Positions 26,900-35,366 of a stretch of 64,000 nt of DNA are shown here, one piece after another. Below the pieces are notes generated by a model, which made no database searches, was not told the origin of the DNA, and worked only from the letters and a program-made list of their open reading frames with translations. The DNA comes from Thermococcus eurythermalis (GTDB taxonomy: Archaea > Methanobacteriota_B > Thermococci > Thermococcales > Thermococcaceae), in assembly GCF_000769655.1 (NCBI RefSeq), contig NZ_CP008887.1:1054001-1118000 (forward strand), in the 5' to 3' direction. The position numbers were made by a program, and so were the translations under genes. How positions within the stretch are numbered: position 1 is the first letter of the stretch; every line of letters starts with the position of its first letter.

Positions 26900-28156
26900 A
26901 TGGAAAGGAGAAAGTTTGACTGGGGCGTGGTTCTCGGTCTTGCCCTCTTAGGGTTCAGCAGGAGCATGGGGTGGGCACTCAACAAGGGATTCTCGTTTCC
27001 TCTACTCTCCGACTACACGAGCTCTGCCTTTGTGAAGGGAAGCATTCTGGCGCTTGAAGGGGTTATAGGGTTGATAGTCCCCCCTCTCCTCGGCTATTAC
27101 AGCGATACCCTCCGCTCAAAACATGGACGGAGGAGGCCCTTCATATTCGTCGGCGGAGTCCTAGCCGCTATCGCGACGCTGATGATATGGACGGCCTACA
27201 AGATTGGGGCTCCCCTATGGGCCTTTGCCCTCACGCTGGGCTTCCTGTACCTCTCGCTCCACCTCTACACCGCGCAGTTCAGGGCGTTGATGCCTGACAC
27301 AATTGAGAGCGGTCAGCGCGGGAAGGCGAGCGGGGTAATAACCCTCCTCGAGTGGGCCGGCAACCTCTTCCTCTTTGGTCTTGGTGGTTTTATGGTCGCA
27401 AAGTACGGGAAGGACCACATCGGCCCCTTCGGTCTGACTGCCATCTTCCTGTTCCTCGCGGCGGTTTTCGTCTATTACAGGGTCAGGGAGCCGGAGGCCC
27501 CAGAGATAAAGGGCAACGAGAGCCTGTCCGAGTACGTGAAGAGTATATTCGCCACGAAGGACTTTCTCAAGTTCTACACGGCTCAAATTCTCTGGTGGAT
27601 GAGCTTCGAGTTCATAGCAATATTCCTCTACGGCATAATAGCCTTCATCCTCAAGGGCGCAGCCACCAAGGAAAACATTGACGCGGTTACCTCGATGGGC
27701 CTCTACCTCATGGCGCTGTTCAACGTGGCCGTGCTCGTTGGTTCTCTGCCCGGAGGATACATCTACGACAGGGTCGGCAGGAGGCTGAGCATAATCATCG
27801 GAGGCCTCATATTCGCCCTCCCCCAGCTCTGGGGCTGGTTTATTCATACTGAGACCCAGATTTATGCGGCACTGTTGATAGCGGGCGTTGGCTGGGGTGC
27901 CCTGATAGCGGCCTCCTATCCGGTCGTCGGCGACCTGCTCACCAAGTTCGAGAAGGAGGCCTTCACGGGCCGCTACTACGGCGTCTACGAGGCCACCAAG
28001 TCAATTCCCGTGCTCCTCGCGGGAACAATTGGCGGGGCCATCGTTGACCTGGCCGGCGGCAACTACAGGATCCTCTTCCCGCTGGGAGCGTTCTTGGTGC
28101 TCCTCGCGATGCCGTTAATATGGAGCATGAAGGAGCTTGAGGTGAGGAAAGAATGA
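26900..28156 (+). CDS. MFS carrier, second SLC45-like paralogue
   Basis: A 418-residue twelve-helix carrier beginning MERRKFDWGVVLGLALLGFS, with SDTLRSKHGRRRPFIFVGG as the RxGRR loop and YDRVGRRLS in the second half. It is related in layout to the preceding carrier but clearly diverged. ATG 26900 follows GGGGGTGGATACA; the frame is open 22 codons upstream without a site. Its stop overlaps the start of the hydrolase gene by four bases (ATGA), which couples transport with an esterase-type enzyme. Confidence 0.82.
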   Translation: MERRKFDWGVVLGLALLGFSRSMGWALNKGFSFPLLSDYTSSAFVKGSILALEGVIGLIVPPLLGYYSDTLRSKHGRRRPFIFVGGVLAAIATLMIWTAYKIGAPLWAFALTLGFLYLSLHLYTAQFRALMPDTIESGQRGKASGVITLLEWAGNLFLFGLGGFMVAKYGKDHIGPFGLTAIFLFLAAVFVYYRVREPEAPEIKGNESLSEYVKSIFATKDFLKFYTAQILWWMSFEFIAIFLYGIIAFILKGAATKENIDAVTSMGLYLMALFNVAVLVGSLPGGYIYDRVGRRLSIIIGGLIFALPQLWGWFIHTETQIYAALLIAGVGWGALIAASYPVVGDLLTKFEKEAFTGRYYGVYEATKSIPVLLAGTIGGAIVDLAGGNYRILFPLGAFLVLLAMPLIWSMKELEVRKE

Positions 28157-29013
28157 TGCTGTGGCTTATCCTTTTTATTCTCCTGGCCTTCCTGACGTTC
28201 TCTGCCTTTGTGGGCTACAAGATGGTCAAGCCGCCGCGCTTTGTCGGCGACTGGACGCCCAGAGACCTCGGCTACGACTACGAAGATGTCACCATTGAGA
28301 CGAGGGACGGGCTCAAGCTCAGCGGCTGGTGGATTCCAAACGGCGACAAGACGGTTATCCCCCTTCACGGCTACACGAGGAGCAGGTGGGACGAGGTATA
28401 CATGAGGCAGACCATCGAGTTCCTGCTTAACGAAGGCTACAGCGTCCTTGTCTTTGACTTCCGCGCCCACGGAAAGAGCGAGGGCAACTACACGACGGTC
28501 GGGGAGAAGGAGCTTATTGACGTCATCTCCGCCATAGACTGGCTGAAGAAGCACCACCCGGAGAATGCGGAAAAGATAGGGCTCGTCGGCTTCTCGATGG
28601 GGGCAGTCGTCACGATAAGGGCACTCGCAGAGGACGAGAGGATTGCCTGCGGCGTAGCCGATTCACCGCCCATCTACCTCGACAAGACCGGGGCGAGGGG
28701 CCTGAAGTACTTCGCGAACCTTCCTGAGTGGCTCTACCACTTCGTCAAGCCCTTCACGAAGCTATTCACCGGCGGAAAGGAGCTCAACATGGTCGAGTAT
28801 GCCCACAGGGTGAAAAAGCCCCTGCTCCTCATAGCTGGCGAGAAAGACCCGCTCGTCAGGCCGGAAGAGGTCAGGGAGTTCTACGAACGGAACAAGAAGG
28901 TGAACCCGAACGTCGAGCTCTGGGTCACCGATGCGCCACACGTCAGGACTTTGAAGCTCCACCCGGAGGAGTGGAAGGCGAGGGTGGAGGACTTCCTCAG
29001 CAGACATCTTTAG
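28153..29013 (+). CDS. Membrane-anchored alpha/beta hydrolase
   Basis: A 286-residue serine hydrolase. Residues 1-20 (MMLWLILFILLAFLTFSAFV) are a transmembrane anchor; the rest is an alpha/beta-hydrolase domain with the oxyanion HGYTRSR, nucleophile elbow LVGFSMGAVV (Ser about 151), Asp in AGEKDPLVRPEE and His in TDAPHVRTL. Similar proteins are esterases or lysophospholipase-like enzymes. The start overlaps the preceding transporter stop, so it probably acts on the transported compound or on lipid esters near the membrane. ATG 28156 is an alternative start one codon on. Confidence 0.85.
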   Translation: MMLWLILFILLAFLTFSAFVGYKMVKPPRFVGDWTPRDLGYDYEDVTIETRDGLKLSGWWIPNGDKTVIPLHGYTRSRWDEVYMRQTIEFLLNEGYSVLVFDFRAHGKSEGNYTTVGEKELIDVISAIDWLKKHHPENAEKIGLVGFSMGAVVTIRALAEDERIACGVADSPPIYLDKTGARGLKYFANLPEWLYHFVKPFTKLFTGGKELNMVEYAHRVKKPLLLIAGEKDPLVRPEEVREFYERNKKVNPNVELWVTDAPHVRTLKLHPEEWKARVEDFLSRHL

Positions 29014-29048
29014 AAACCTTTTTACGCCGCCTTTCTTTTCCCTTTCTG

Positions 29049-29786
29049 ATGAGGAGGTTGGTTGCCCTTGCGACGCTGTTTCTGGTTCTGGTGTCTTCGA
29101 GCTCCCTATCCAGCCCGGCCTACGTCCCTTCCTTCGGGCGCTTCGCAATTCTCATTCACGATGTCAGCCCGGCCTATCTGCCCCAGCTGAGGGAGATAAC
29201 GGCAGTCATTGACGAGTACGGCCTCCAGAACCAGACCTATCTCTTTGTAATCCCGAACCACGGCGGGAAAATGCCCATATGTGAGCACCCGGAGTTCGTG
29301 GAGTTCATTTCCGGGCTCAGGGCTAAGGGCTACCACGTCGAGCTCCACGGGTACGACCACATCGGGGACGAGTTTGACTGTGGCGCTGATATGGCCAGGA
29401 GAAAGCTTGAGCTAGGCCTGAAGGCCCTCTCATACCTCAACGCCACGCCCGAATACTTCATCGCCCCCCGCTACTCCCTGTCGGGCGGTGCGCTTGAAGT
29501 TTTGCTGGACTACAACCTAACTGTTATAGGGGAGGACTTCATAACCTTCCCGGACGGCACCTCAAGCCCCGTGCTCAACAGGGAGTACACGTGGTACCTC
29601 CCGGAGTTTCTCCTTGGATACAACCTGGAAAGCGCCAAGTCCTCATACCTCCACACCGAGGGGACTTTCTTTCTCTCGGTTCACCCTGGGGCCGTGAACA
29701 ACAAAGCAGGAATGGAGTTCCTGAGGGAGTTTTTTGGGTTTGTAACGACCCATGAAAAACAGACTTCCGGAAGTGGCCTCGGCTAA
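29049..29786 (+). CDS. DUF2334 polysaccharide-deacetylase-like exported protein
   Basis: A 245-residue protein with a signal peptide (MRRLVALATLFLVLVSSSSL) and a NodB-like barrel. Metal-binding motifs of the deacetylase fold are ILIHDVSPAY (the Asp) and VELHGYDHIGDEFDC (the two His); SVHPGAVN near the end is the other active-site histidine. DUF2334 enzymes are predicted to remove acyl groups from glycans. A paralogue with the same landmarks (NREYTWY, FLSVHPG) lies at 32246-33100. ATG 29049 is used because the upstream frame overlaps the hydrolase gene out of register and lacks a ribosome site. Confidence 0.78.
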   Translation: MRRLVALATLFLVLVSSSSLSSPAYVPSFGRFAILIHDVSPAYLPQLREITAVIDEYGLQNQTYLFVIPNHGGKMPICEHPEFVEFISGLRAKGYHVELHGYDHIGDEFDCGADMARRKLELGLKALSYLNATPEYFIAPRYSLSGGALEVLLDYNLTVIGEDFITFPDGTSSPVLNREYTWYLPEFLLGYNLESAKSSYLHTEGTFFLSVHPGAVNNKAGMEFLREFFGFVTTHEKQTSGSGLG

Positions 29787-29850
29787 CCCTCTTTTCCTCA
29801 CCGTTCAGCGTGGCTAACGCTCGTCATCGGCCAGAGGAATTTTGAGGGAA

Positions 29851-29945
29851 CCTTTTAAAAAGCAACCGCCGAGAACGGGTGGGGGATGAAGAGCGTTTAC
29901 CGGTCTGAGTCGCTACCAAATGATGAGACTGGCACTGGCCGACCC
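29851..29945 (+). ncRNA. C/D-box sRNA candidate with its own promoter
   Basis: In the 254-bp gap between convergent genes. TATA box CCTTTTAAAA (29851-29860) predicts a start near 29881. The RNA 29881-29945 has a terminal GGGG/CCCC stem, C box ATGAAGA (29886-29892, one mismatch), D' box CTGA (29905-29908), C' box ATGATGA (29920-29926, perfect) and D box CCGA (29939-29942, one mismatch). Guides would be 29893-29904 and 29927-29938, which direct 2'-O-methylation of rRNA or tRNA in archaea. Targets were not searched. Confidence 0.55.
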
Positions 29946-30040
29946 CATCTCAATGTTGGGCCCTTCTGCCCGTTAATGGAGAAAGCCCACTACATCGGGC
30001 GGGAATTTTGAAAATGATATAAGAAGAGCAGATAATCCAA

Positions 30041-30706
30041 TCAAAGCTTGATGGGGGCACCGAAGGCCCTGTCTCCAGCGTCCCCAAGACCAGGTAAGAT
30101 GTAGCCCTTGTCGTTCAGCTCCCTGTCAACCTTTGCCACGAACATCTCGACCTCTGGGTGGGCCTTTTTTACCCTCTCTATCCCCTCGGGGGCCGCCAGA
30201 ACGCCGACGACAACAAGCCTCTTCGGCTTCCCGTAGCGCTTGACTTCATCAATGACCTTTATCAGCGTCGAGCCCGTCGCTATCATCGGATCCGCTATTA
30301 TTACGGTGTCCTCGGGCCTTATCTCCGGAATCTTGACGTAGTTCATCTCAATCTCGAACTTTGGGGCCTTTCCGCGGGAAGCAGAGACTATGCCGACGCG
30401 CGCGTGGTCGAGCACCTTGATGAGGCCTTCCATAAGCGGTATGGCTGCGCGGAGGACTGTTATTATGACGACGTTGCGCCTGTCCCTGACGATTACGCCC
30501 TCGGTTTCCTCCAGCGGGGTCTTGACGGGAACCCTCTCGGTTTCCATCGTTTTCGTCAGCTCGTAGGCCATGTAGCGGCCGAGCTTGACGAGACCTTTCC
30601 TGAAGGCTATCGGCCCTGTCCTCTCGTCCCTGAGCTCCGTCAGAATCTCCATGATGAAGGGGCTGTCCTCGAAGGAGTAAACACCTTCCCACCTTTCAGC
30701 CTTCAT
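30041..30706 (-). CDS. upp: Uracil phosphoribosyltransferase
   Basis: Salvages uracil with PRPP to UMP. The 221-residue protein has the PRPP-binding loop [18 protein letters not shown] (about residues 128-145) and the uracil-binding C-terminal [18 protein letters not shown], both characteristic of the family, plus [12 protein letters not shown] near residue 85. ATG 30706 is used; it lies 33 bp from the MATE gene stop on the same strand. Upstream TATA is not obvious, so read-through from the MATE gene is possible. Confidence 0.95.
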   Translation of the reverse strand: MKAERWEGVYSFEDSPFIMEILTELRDERTGPIAFRKGLVKLGRYMAYELTKTMETERVPVKTPLEETEGVIVRDRRNVVIITVLRAAIPLMEGLIKVLDHARVGIVSASRGKAPKFEIEMNYVKIPEIRPEDTVIIADPMIATGSTLIKVIDEVKRYGKPKRLVVVGVLAAPEGIERVKKAHPEVEMFVAKVDRELNDKGYILPGLGDAGDRAFGAPIKL

Positions 30707-30739
30707 GTTCTCACCGAAACCCGTTCGGCGAGGGGTTTA

Positions 30740-32206
30740 TTAGCCTTCCGCCTGATAACCTGAACTAGTTTTGTCCCCAGTTTTTGCCTCCTTTTCGATT
30801 ATGGATTTCATCCAGCTGCCGCGGAGGAACCAAGCGAGCGCTATGACCGCCGCCACAAAGTTGCTCATACCCATGCCGAAGAAAACGCCCTTGCTAGTGT
30901 AGCCAAAGAGCTCTGCAAGCGGTATGGATATTCCAAGTATCGTGATGCCCCTTATGTAGCCGAAGGCATAGCTCAGCGGTATCCTGAGGCCCCACAGGCG
31001 GAGTATGCCGAGGAGCATGCTCTTCTTAGTGTGGCCAGCTGAGCTGAACGTCCTGTTCACGACTATGAAGATGCCGTTGAAGAAGGGCACCGAGATGAGG
31101 AAGTACTCCAGGACGATTTTGCTCTCGGCTATGACCTTCGGGTCGTCGAGGAAGACTCTGAAGATTGGGACGCGGAAGATTCCAATTATCAGAACCGCCA
31201 GGCTCGCTATTGCGAAGTTGACGAGCATCGTCCTCTCGGCTATCTTCTTCGCCCTCTCAAACTTCCCTGCCCCAACGTTCTGGGCTATCATCGTCCCCAT
31301 TGCCATGCTTATACCCCTCGATATGCCGGTCAGGAAGTTCACGAGGCGGGTGGTTATGGTGTAGGCGGCGTAGGTAACGTCGCCGAAGCCGAAGATAATC
31401 CTTGTGAGTATCACAAATCCAAAGCTGTTTGCGGACTGGCCTATACTCGATGGGAGGCCGACCCTGAAGAGCTTTCCGTAAAATTCGAAGTCGGGCTTGA
31501 GGCTCTCAATGCTCAGGCTTATCCCAACGCGGTCTGTGAAGAGGAGGTAGAGTCCGATGGCCGCTCCGACAACGTTGGCTATAACCGTCGCCAGCGCCGC
31601 CCCGGCCACGCCGAGCTCAGGAAAGCCCAGCCAGCCGAAGATGAAGAGGGGGTCCAGGATTATGTTTATCATCACTGTGAGGAGCGTTATCTTGACGGGC
31701 GTCTTTGTGTCGCCCGTGGCCCTCATGAGGGCACCAAAGGCCATGAACGCGAAGGAGAACGGCAGTCCAAGGAAAACTATGGTGGCATAGGTTAGGGAGT
31801 AGGGGTAGACGTTCTCGCTCACGCGCATGAAGCGGAGGGCGTAGGGGAGAATCAGAAGGGCCACTATGGCTGTGGCGACCGAGAAGAACGTCATGAGGGA
31901 GTAGAGTGCCCCTGCCGAGCGGTTCGCCTTCTCGTATTCGCCCGCCCCGATGTACTGCCCGACGAACGCAAATCCGGCCGTCGCAAAGCCCATGCCCAGC
32001 GCCATGAGCGTCCCGATTATGGGCCACGTGACGCCCGGAGCGGACAGGGCTTCCCTGCCCAGCTTTCCAAGCCAGAAGGTATCGGTTATGTTGTAGAGCA
32101 CCTGGACGAGGTTGTTGACTATTAACGGGCCCGCGAGAACCAGGAGGGTCTTCTCTATCGGGCCGTTAAGTATCTGCTCTCTCATTCTCTGGATTTTCTC
32201 GCTCAT
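30740..32206 (-). CDS. MATE-family exporter, copy 1
   Basis: A 488-residue twelve-helix multidrug and toxin extrusion type antiporter, driven by sodium or protons. It begins MSEKIQRMREQILNGPIEKT and contains LVQVLYNITDTFWLGKLG (helix 1-2, the family signature) and a repeated helical half from about residue 245. The N-terminal 120 residues are about two-thirds identical by eye to the MATE gene at 33140-34561. ATG 32206 follows GAGCGAAG. Substrate is unknown; the flanking DUF2334 genes raise the possibility of glycan-lipid export, since related MOP-superfamily flippases do this. Confidence 0.88.
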   Translation of the reverse strand: MSEKIQRMREQILNGPIEKTLLVLAGPLIVNNLVQVLYNITDTFWLGKLGREALSAPGVTWPIIGTLMALGMGFATAGFAFVGQYIGAGEYEKANRSAGALYSLMTFFSVATAIVALLILPYALRFMRVSENVYPYSLTYATIVFLGLPFSFAFMAFGALMRATGDTKTPVKITLLTVMINIILDPLFIFGWLGFPELGVAGAALATVIANVVGAAIGLYLLFTDRVGISLSIESLKPDFEFYGKLFRVGLPSSIGQSANSFGFVILTRIIFGFGDVTYAAYTITTRLVNFLTGISRGISMAMGTMIAQNVGAGKFERAKKIAERTMLVNFAIASLAVLIIGIFRVPIFRVFLDDPKVIAESKIVLEYFLISVPFFNGIFIVVNRTFSSAGHTKKSMLLGILRLWGLRIPLSYAFGYIRGITILGISIPLAELFGYTSKGVFFGMGMSNFVAAVIALAWFLRGSWMKSIIEKEAKTGDKTSSGYQAEG

Positions 32207-32245
32207 CTTCGCTCAGACCGCAGTCGAAACGCTGTTATAAAAAGT

Positions 32246-33100
32246 TTATGATTTTTCTGGACGACAGACCGTATCCAGGAACTCTCTCAGAAATTCGAGC
32301 CCGCCCCCGTAGTTGATTACCCCCGGGTGGACTGACAGGTAGAAAGGAATTCCTTCCTCAATGGCCTTTCTGTAGTCGTGGAGGGCAACTGAGAGCCTGC
32401 CCTCGACTTCATTCCGCTCTATGTACCAGGTGTACTCCCGGTTCCATATCCTCTGCCTGGTTCCGTTGGGGAAGATGAGCCAGTCGGGCGTGACGACGGT
32501 GAGGTTGTGCTCCAGAATTGCCTTGAGGGACTCGTTGTTGAGCGCCCACGCTGGCGGGAGGAAAAGTGTAAGGTTGCCAAAGCCCAGCGAGGTCATCATG
32601 GCCGTTGCGTTGTCGAGCTTCTCTTTCGCAGTCTCATAGGAGCAGTTGAACTCGTGGTAGGTGTGCCCGTACCCGTGGAGCTCCACCCTATAGCCTCTCA
32701 TCTGGAGCTCGTGCAGGTATTCCACAAAATCTGGGTGGTTTCTTAGGCTCCACTCGTCACCGTAGTGGTCGGGGTCAAAGACGGGGATTACAAAGAGAAC
32801 AGTCCTGTTGGAGTAGTTGTACTCATCAAGAACGGCTACGATCTCTCTCAGGTCATCGAAGTAGTACGGAGTAACGTCGTGGACAAAAACTAACGGGGGC
32901 TCTGGGCTGTTCTTTTGTTTCTCTTCCTTCTCCTCAGTCATTGATTCATGGATACCCTCATTTTGGGGTCGGGGGTGAGAAACCTCTTTGATCTGGGGTG
33001 AGATATTCGGGGGGCTCCGAAGAATGCTCCCCACGATGATTCCCAAAAGTCCTATGGTCACAAGCACGAGACCGAGGCGCCGGATTTCCAAGCAATCCAC
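32246..33100 (-). CDS. DUF2334 polysaccharide-deacetylase-like protein, membrane-anchored
   Basis: A 284-residue protein with a hydrophobic anchor (LGLVLVTIGLLGIIVGSIL, residues 9-27), a polar linker rich in Glu/Lys, and the NodB-like domain: VFVHDVTPYYFDDL, VELHGYGHTYHEFNC, NREYTWYIERN, FYLSVHPGVINYGGG. It is a clear paralogue of the gene at 29049-29786. It lies between the two MATE genes on the same strand with gaps of about 40 bp on both sides, so a three-gene operon is likely. Predicted extracytoplasmic metal-dependent hydrolase; substrate unknown. Confidence 0.78.
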   Translation of the reverse strand: MDCLEIRRLGLVLVTIGLLGIIVGSILRSPPNISPQIKEVSHPRPQNEGIHESMTEEKEEKQKNSPEPPLVFVHDVTPYYFDDLREIVAVLDEYNYSNRTVLFVIPVFDPDHYGDEWSLRNHPDFVEYLHELQMRGYRVELHGYGHTYHEFNCSYETAKEKLDNATAMMTSLGFGNLTLFLPPAWALNNESLKAILEHNLTVVTPDWLIFPNGTRQRIWNREYTWYIERNEVEGRLSVALHDYRKAIEEGIPFYLSVHPGVINYGGGLEFLREFLDTVCRPEKS

Positions 33101-33139
33101 CCGATAATCTTTTGCACATGTGTGATAAAAAGTTTACCC

Positions 33140-34561
33140 TTATGAAGGGGGTTCCTCTTCGATTATCGCCTTCATCCAGCTGCCCCTGAGGAACCAGGCC
33201 AGCGCAACGAGGGCACCAAGGATATTGCTCAGACCCATTCCAAGCCACATTCCAGCAGTATCCCTCATGATGACTCCAAGCCCGTAGCTCAGCGGGAGCC
33301 TGAGCACCCACAGGCGGAACATGTCGAGTATCATACTCTTTTTGGTGTGTCCCGCGCTCCTGAAGACGTTCTCCACAGCGGCGAAGATTCCGAAGAACGG
33401 GAGCGATATTGAGAAGTACTTCACGACCTTGGCGCTCTCGGCTATTATTGCCGGGTCGTTGATGAAGAACCTGAAAATCTGAACGCGGAAAAAGACGAAG
33501 AGGAGTGTCCCAACGCCAAGGATTGTGAAGTTTATTGCCATGGTTTTTTCCGCGACTTCCTTGGCCCTCTGGTAGAGCCTCGCGCCGACGGCCTGGCCGA
33601 CCATCGTTCCCATCGCCATGCTTATTCCATCTGAGAACGCGAACATGAAGTTGGTAAGCCTGTTGGTTATCGAGTAGGTAGCGAAGGCAATGTCCTCAAA
33701 GTTCTCAATGCCGTGTGTCTGGCCGTAGAGCTCTCCTATGGTGAAGATTATCCTCGTGAGGATTACAAAGCCAAAGGCCGTTGTTGATGAGCCTATGCTT
33801 GACGGTATGCCGACGCGGAAGATTCTGGAGTAGAACGGCCAGTCCGGCTTGAGGTTGTGGGGTGTAAGGTGTATCCCGACCTTTCCACTGAAGAGGAGAT
33901 AGCCACCCACGAGGGAGCCGAGACTGTTGGATAGCATCGTTGCAACAGCCGCTCCGACAACGCCGAGCTCCGGGAACGGCCCCCAGCCGAAGATAAAGAA
34001 CGGGTCAAGGACGAGGTTGAGGAGGACTGTTCCTATGTTTATCTTGACCGGCGTTTTGGTGTCGCCTATCGCCCTGAGGAGGAAGTTGAATGCAAAGAGC
34101 GTGAACGAGAAGGGTATCCCTGCGAAGATAATGCGGGTGTACTTTAGGGCATAGGGGTAAACAGTATCGCTAACGTTCATGAACCTGAGGAGATACGGGG
34201 CTGAGATGACACCGAACACCCCCACTCCAATTGCAAAGAACATCATGAGTGAATAGAGAGCTCCAGCGGCGCGGTTGGCCTTTTTGTAGTCCCCGGCCCC
34301 AACGTACTGGCTCACGAAAGCGAAGCCGGCAGTTGCGAAACCCATTCCGATAGACATGAAGAACCACACCAGCGGCCACGCCGTCCCCGGTGCCGCCAGC
34401 TCTTCCCTGCCGAGCTTACCGAGCCAGAACGTATCGGTGAGGTTGTAAAGAACCTGGACGAGCTGGTTTATTATTATGGGGTATGCTAACACGAGGAGCG
34501 TTTTCACTATCGGCCCGTTGAGAATCTGCTCGCGCATTCTCTGAATTTTCTCGCCGTCCAT
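33140..34561 (-). CDS. MATE-family exporter, copy 2
   Basis: A 473-residue MATE transporter beginning MDGEKIQRMREQILNGPIVK with LVQVLYNLTDTFWLGKLG and GMGFATAGFAFVSQYVGAGD. It is a close paralogue of copy 1, differing by an insertion near residues 265-280 (YGQTHGIENFEDIAFATY) between helices in the second half. It is the first gene of the MATE-DUF2334-MATE cluster; a TATA-like TATAAAAAG (near 34589-34601) lies upstream of ATG 34561. The duplication with divergence implies two related substrates. Confidence 0.88.
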   Translation of the reverse strand: MDGEKIQRMREQILNGPIVKTLLVLAYPIIINQLVQVLYNLTDTFWLGKLGREELAAPGTAWPLVWFFMSIGMGFATAGFAFVSQYVGAGDYKKANRAAGALYSLMMFFAIGVGVFGVISAPYLLRFMNVSDTVYPYALKYTRIIFAGIPFSFTLFAFNFLLRAIGDTKTPVKINIGTVLLNLVLDPFFIFGWGPFPELGVVGAAVATMLSNSLGSLVGGYLLFSGKVGIHLTPHNLKPDWPFYSRIFRVGIPSSIGSSTTAFGFVILTRIIFTIGELYGQTHGIENFEDIAFATYSITNRLTNFMFAFSDGISMAMGTMVGQAVGARLYQRAKEVAEKTMAINFTILGVGTLLFVFFRVQIFRFFINDPAIIAESAKVVKYFSISLPFFGIFAAVENVFRSAGHTKKSMILDMFRLWVLRLPLSYGLGVIMRDTAGMWLGMGLSNILGALVALAWFLRGSWMKAIIEEEPPS

Positions 34562-34623
34562 GGGCCATCAGATGCCTATCGAAACGTTAGTATAAAAAGT
34601 TTATTGTGGATAAAAGAGCCAGC

Positions 34624-35037
34624 TCAGGGAAGAACGCGAACGTCGAGATTCAAGAAATGTTTATCGAATGTGTAGATTTCGTTGATGTCCAGTTCCTTCA
34701 TCTTCAAATAAGCCAGGGCGTCGTTTACGCTGATTCTCTTCTCGGATGCCACGAGGGTGGCCTTTAAGTAGTCCTCCGGAGTGACTGGAAGAATATGAAC
34801 ATTGCCCGCCGTGAGCAACTCCTCAATGAAAGCCAGTGCCGTGGAGAGGTTTACTTTGGCTTCTATTATGTTGGCAACCTCACTTAGATGCACAACACTG
34901 GTAGCTACCTCCTCCCCGTCTTCAATTCTCCTCAGGATTTTCATTGCCCGCGCTTTTCTTTCAAGAACCTCTTCCGGAAGGTCCGGTTTTGGCTTCAGCA
35001 GGGCGTACAGGAAGACGTTGGCGTCTATGAACCTCAT
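34624..35037 (-). CDS. vapC: VapC-type PIN-domain toxin
   Basis: A 137-residue PIN-domain ribonuclease, the toxin of a type II module. Acidic metal ligands are visible: Asp4 in MRFIDANVFLY, Glu in VVHLSEVANIIEAK, Asp in RISVNDALAYLK and Asp in TFDKHFLNL. Homologues cut tRNA or rRNA. It begins nine bases after the antitoxin stop with TGAGGTG-like ribosome site, consistent with co-transcription. Immediate flank downstream is the MATE promoter. Confidence 0.88.
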   Translation of the reverse strand: MRFIDANVFLYALLKPKPDLPEEVLERKARAMKILRRIEDGEEVATSVVHLSEVANIIEAKVNLSTALAFIEELLTAGNVHILPVTPEDYLKATLVASEKRISVNDALAYLKMKELDINEIYTFDKHFLNLDVRVLP

Positions 35038-35046
35038 TTTAACACC

Positions 35047-35268
35047 TCAGTAGAGGCTTTCCAGGAGCTCTTTTTCAATGTCTGTTCCTTTGATCTCGGC
35101 ATCAATTATGTTGAAAAACCTGGAGAGTCTTGGTTTCTTCCGGGGGATTATCTCGATCCTGTCATCAAGCTCAATTAGAATGACCTCATTTCCCCACCTC
35201 TCACGCCAGCTCTTTGGCAAGACAAGTCTTCCCTGGGGGTCAATTTTTTTGACTTCCACAGTGGTCAT
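35047..35268 (-). CDS. vapB: AbrB/SpoVT-type antitoxin of the VapC toxin
   Basis: A 73-residue protein, N-terminal swapped-hairpin DNA-binding domain (VEVKKIDPQGRLVLPKSWRE) followed by an acidic helical tail (DIEKELLESLY) that would cover the VapC active site. Pairs usually repress their own promoter. It precedes vapC on the minus strand. ATG 35268 is followed within 15 bp upstream by AT-rich DNA shared with the pps 3' flank. Confidence 0.86.
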   Translation of the reverse strand: MTTVEVKKIDPQGRLVLPKSWRERWGNEVILIELDDRIEIIPRKKPRLSRFFNIIDAEIKGTDIEKELLESLY

Positions 35269-35366
35269 GTAATCACCATTAGCCTATACGAACTGGGACA
35301 AAATAAGGCTTTTGGTATGGGAAAACTTCAACCTCAAAAACGAATGAAGAGAAAAGGGAAGAAAGC

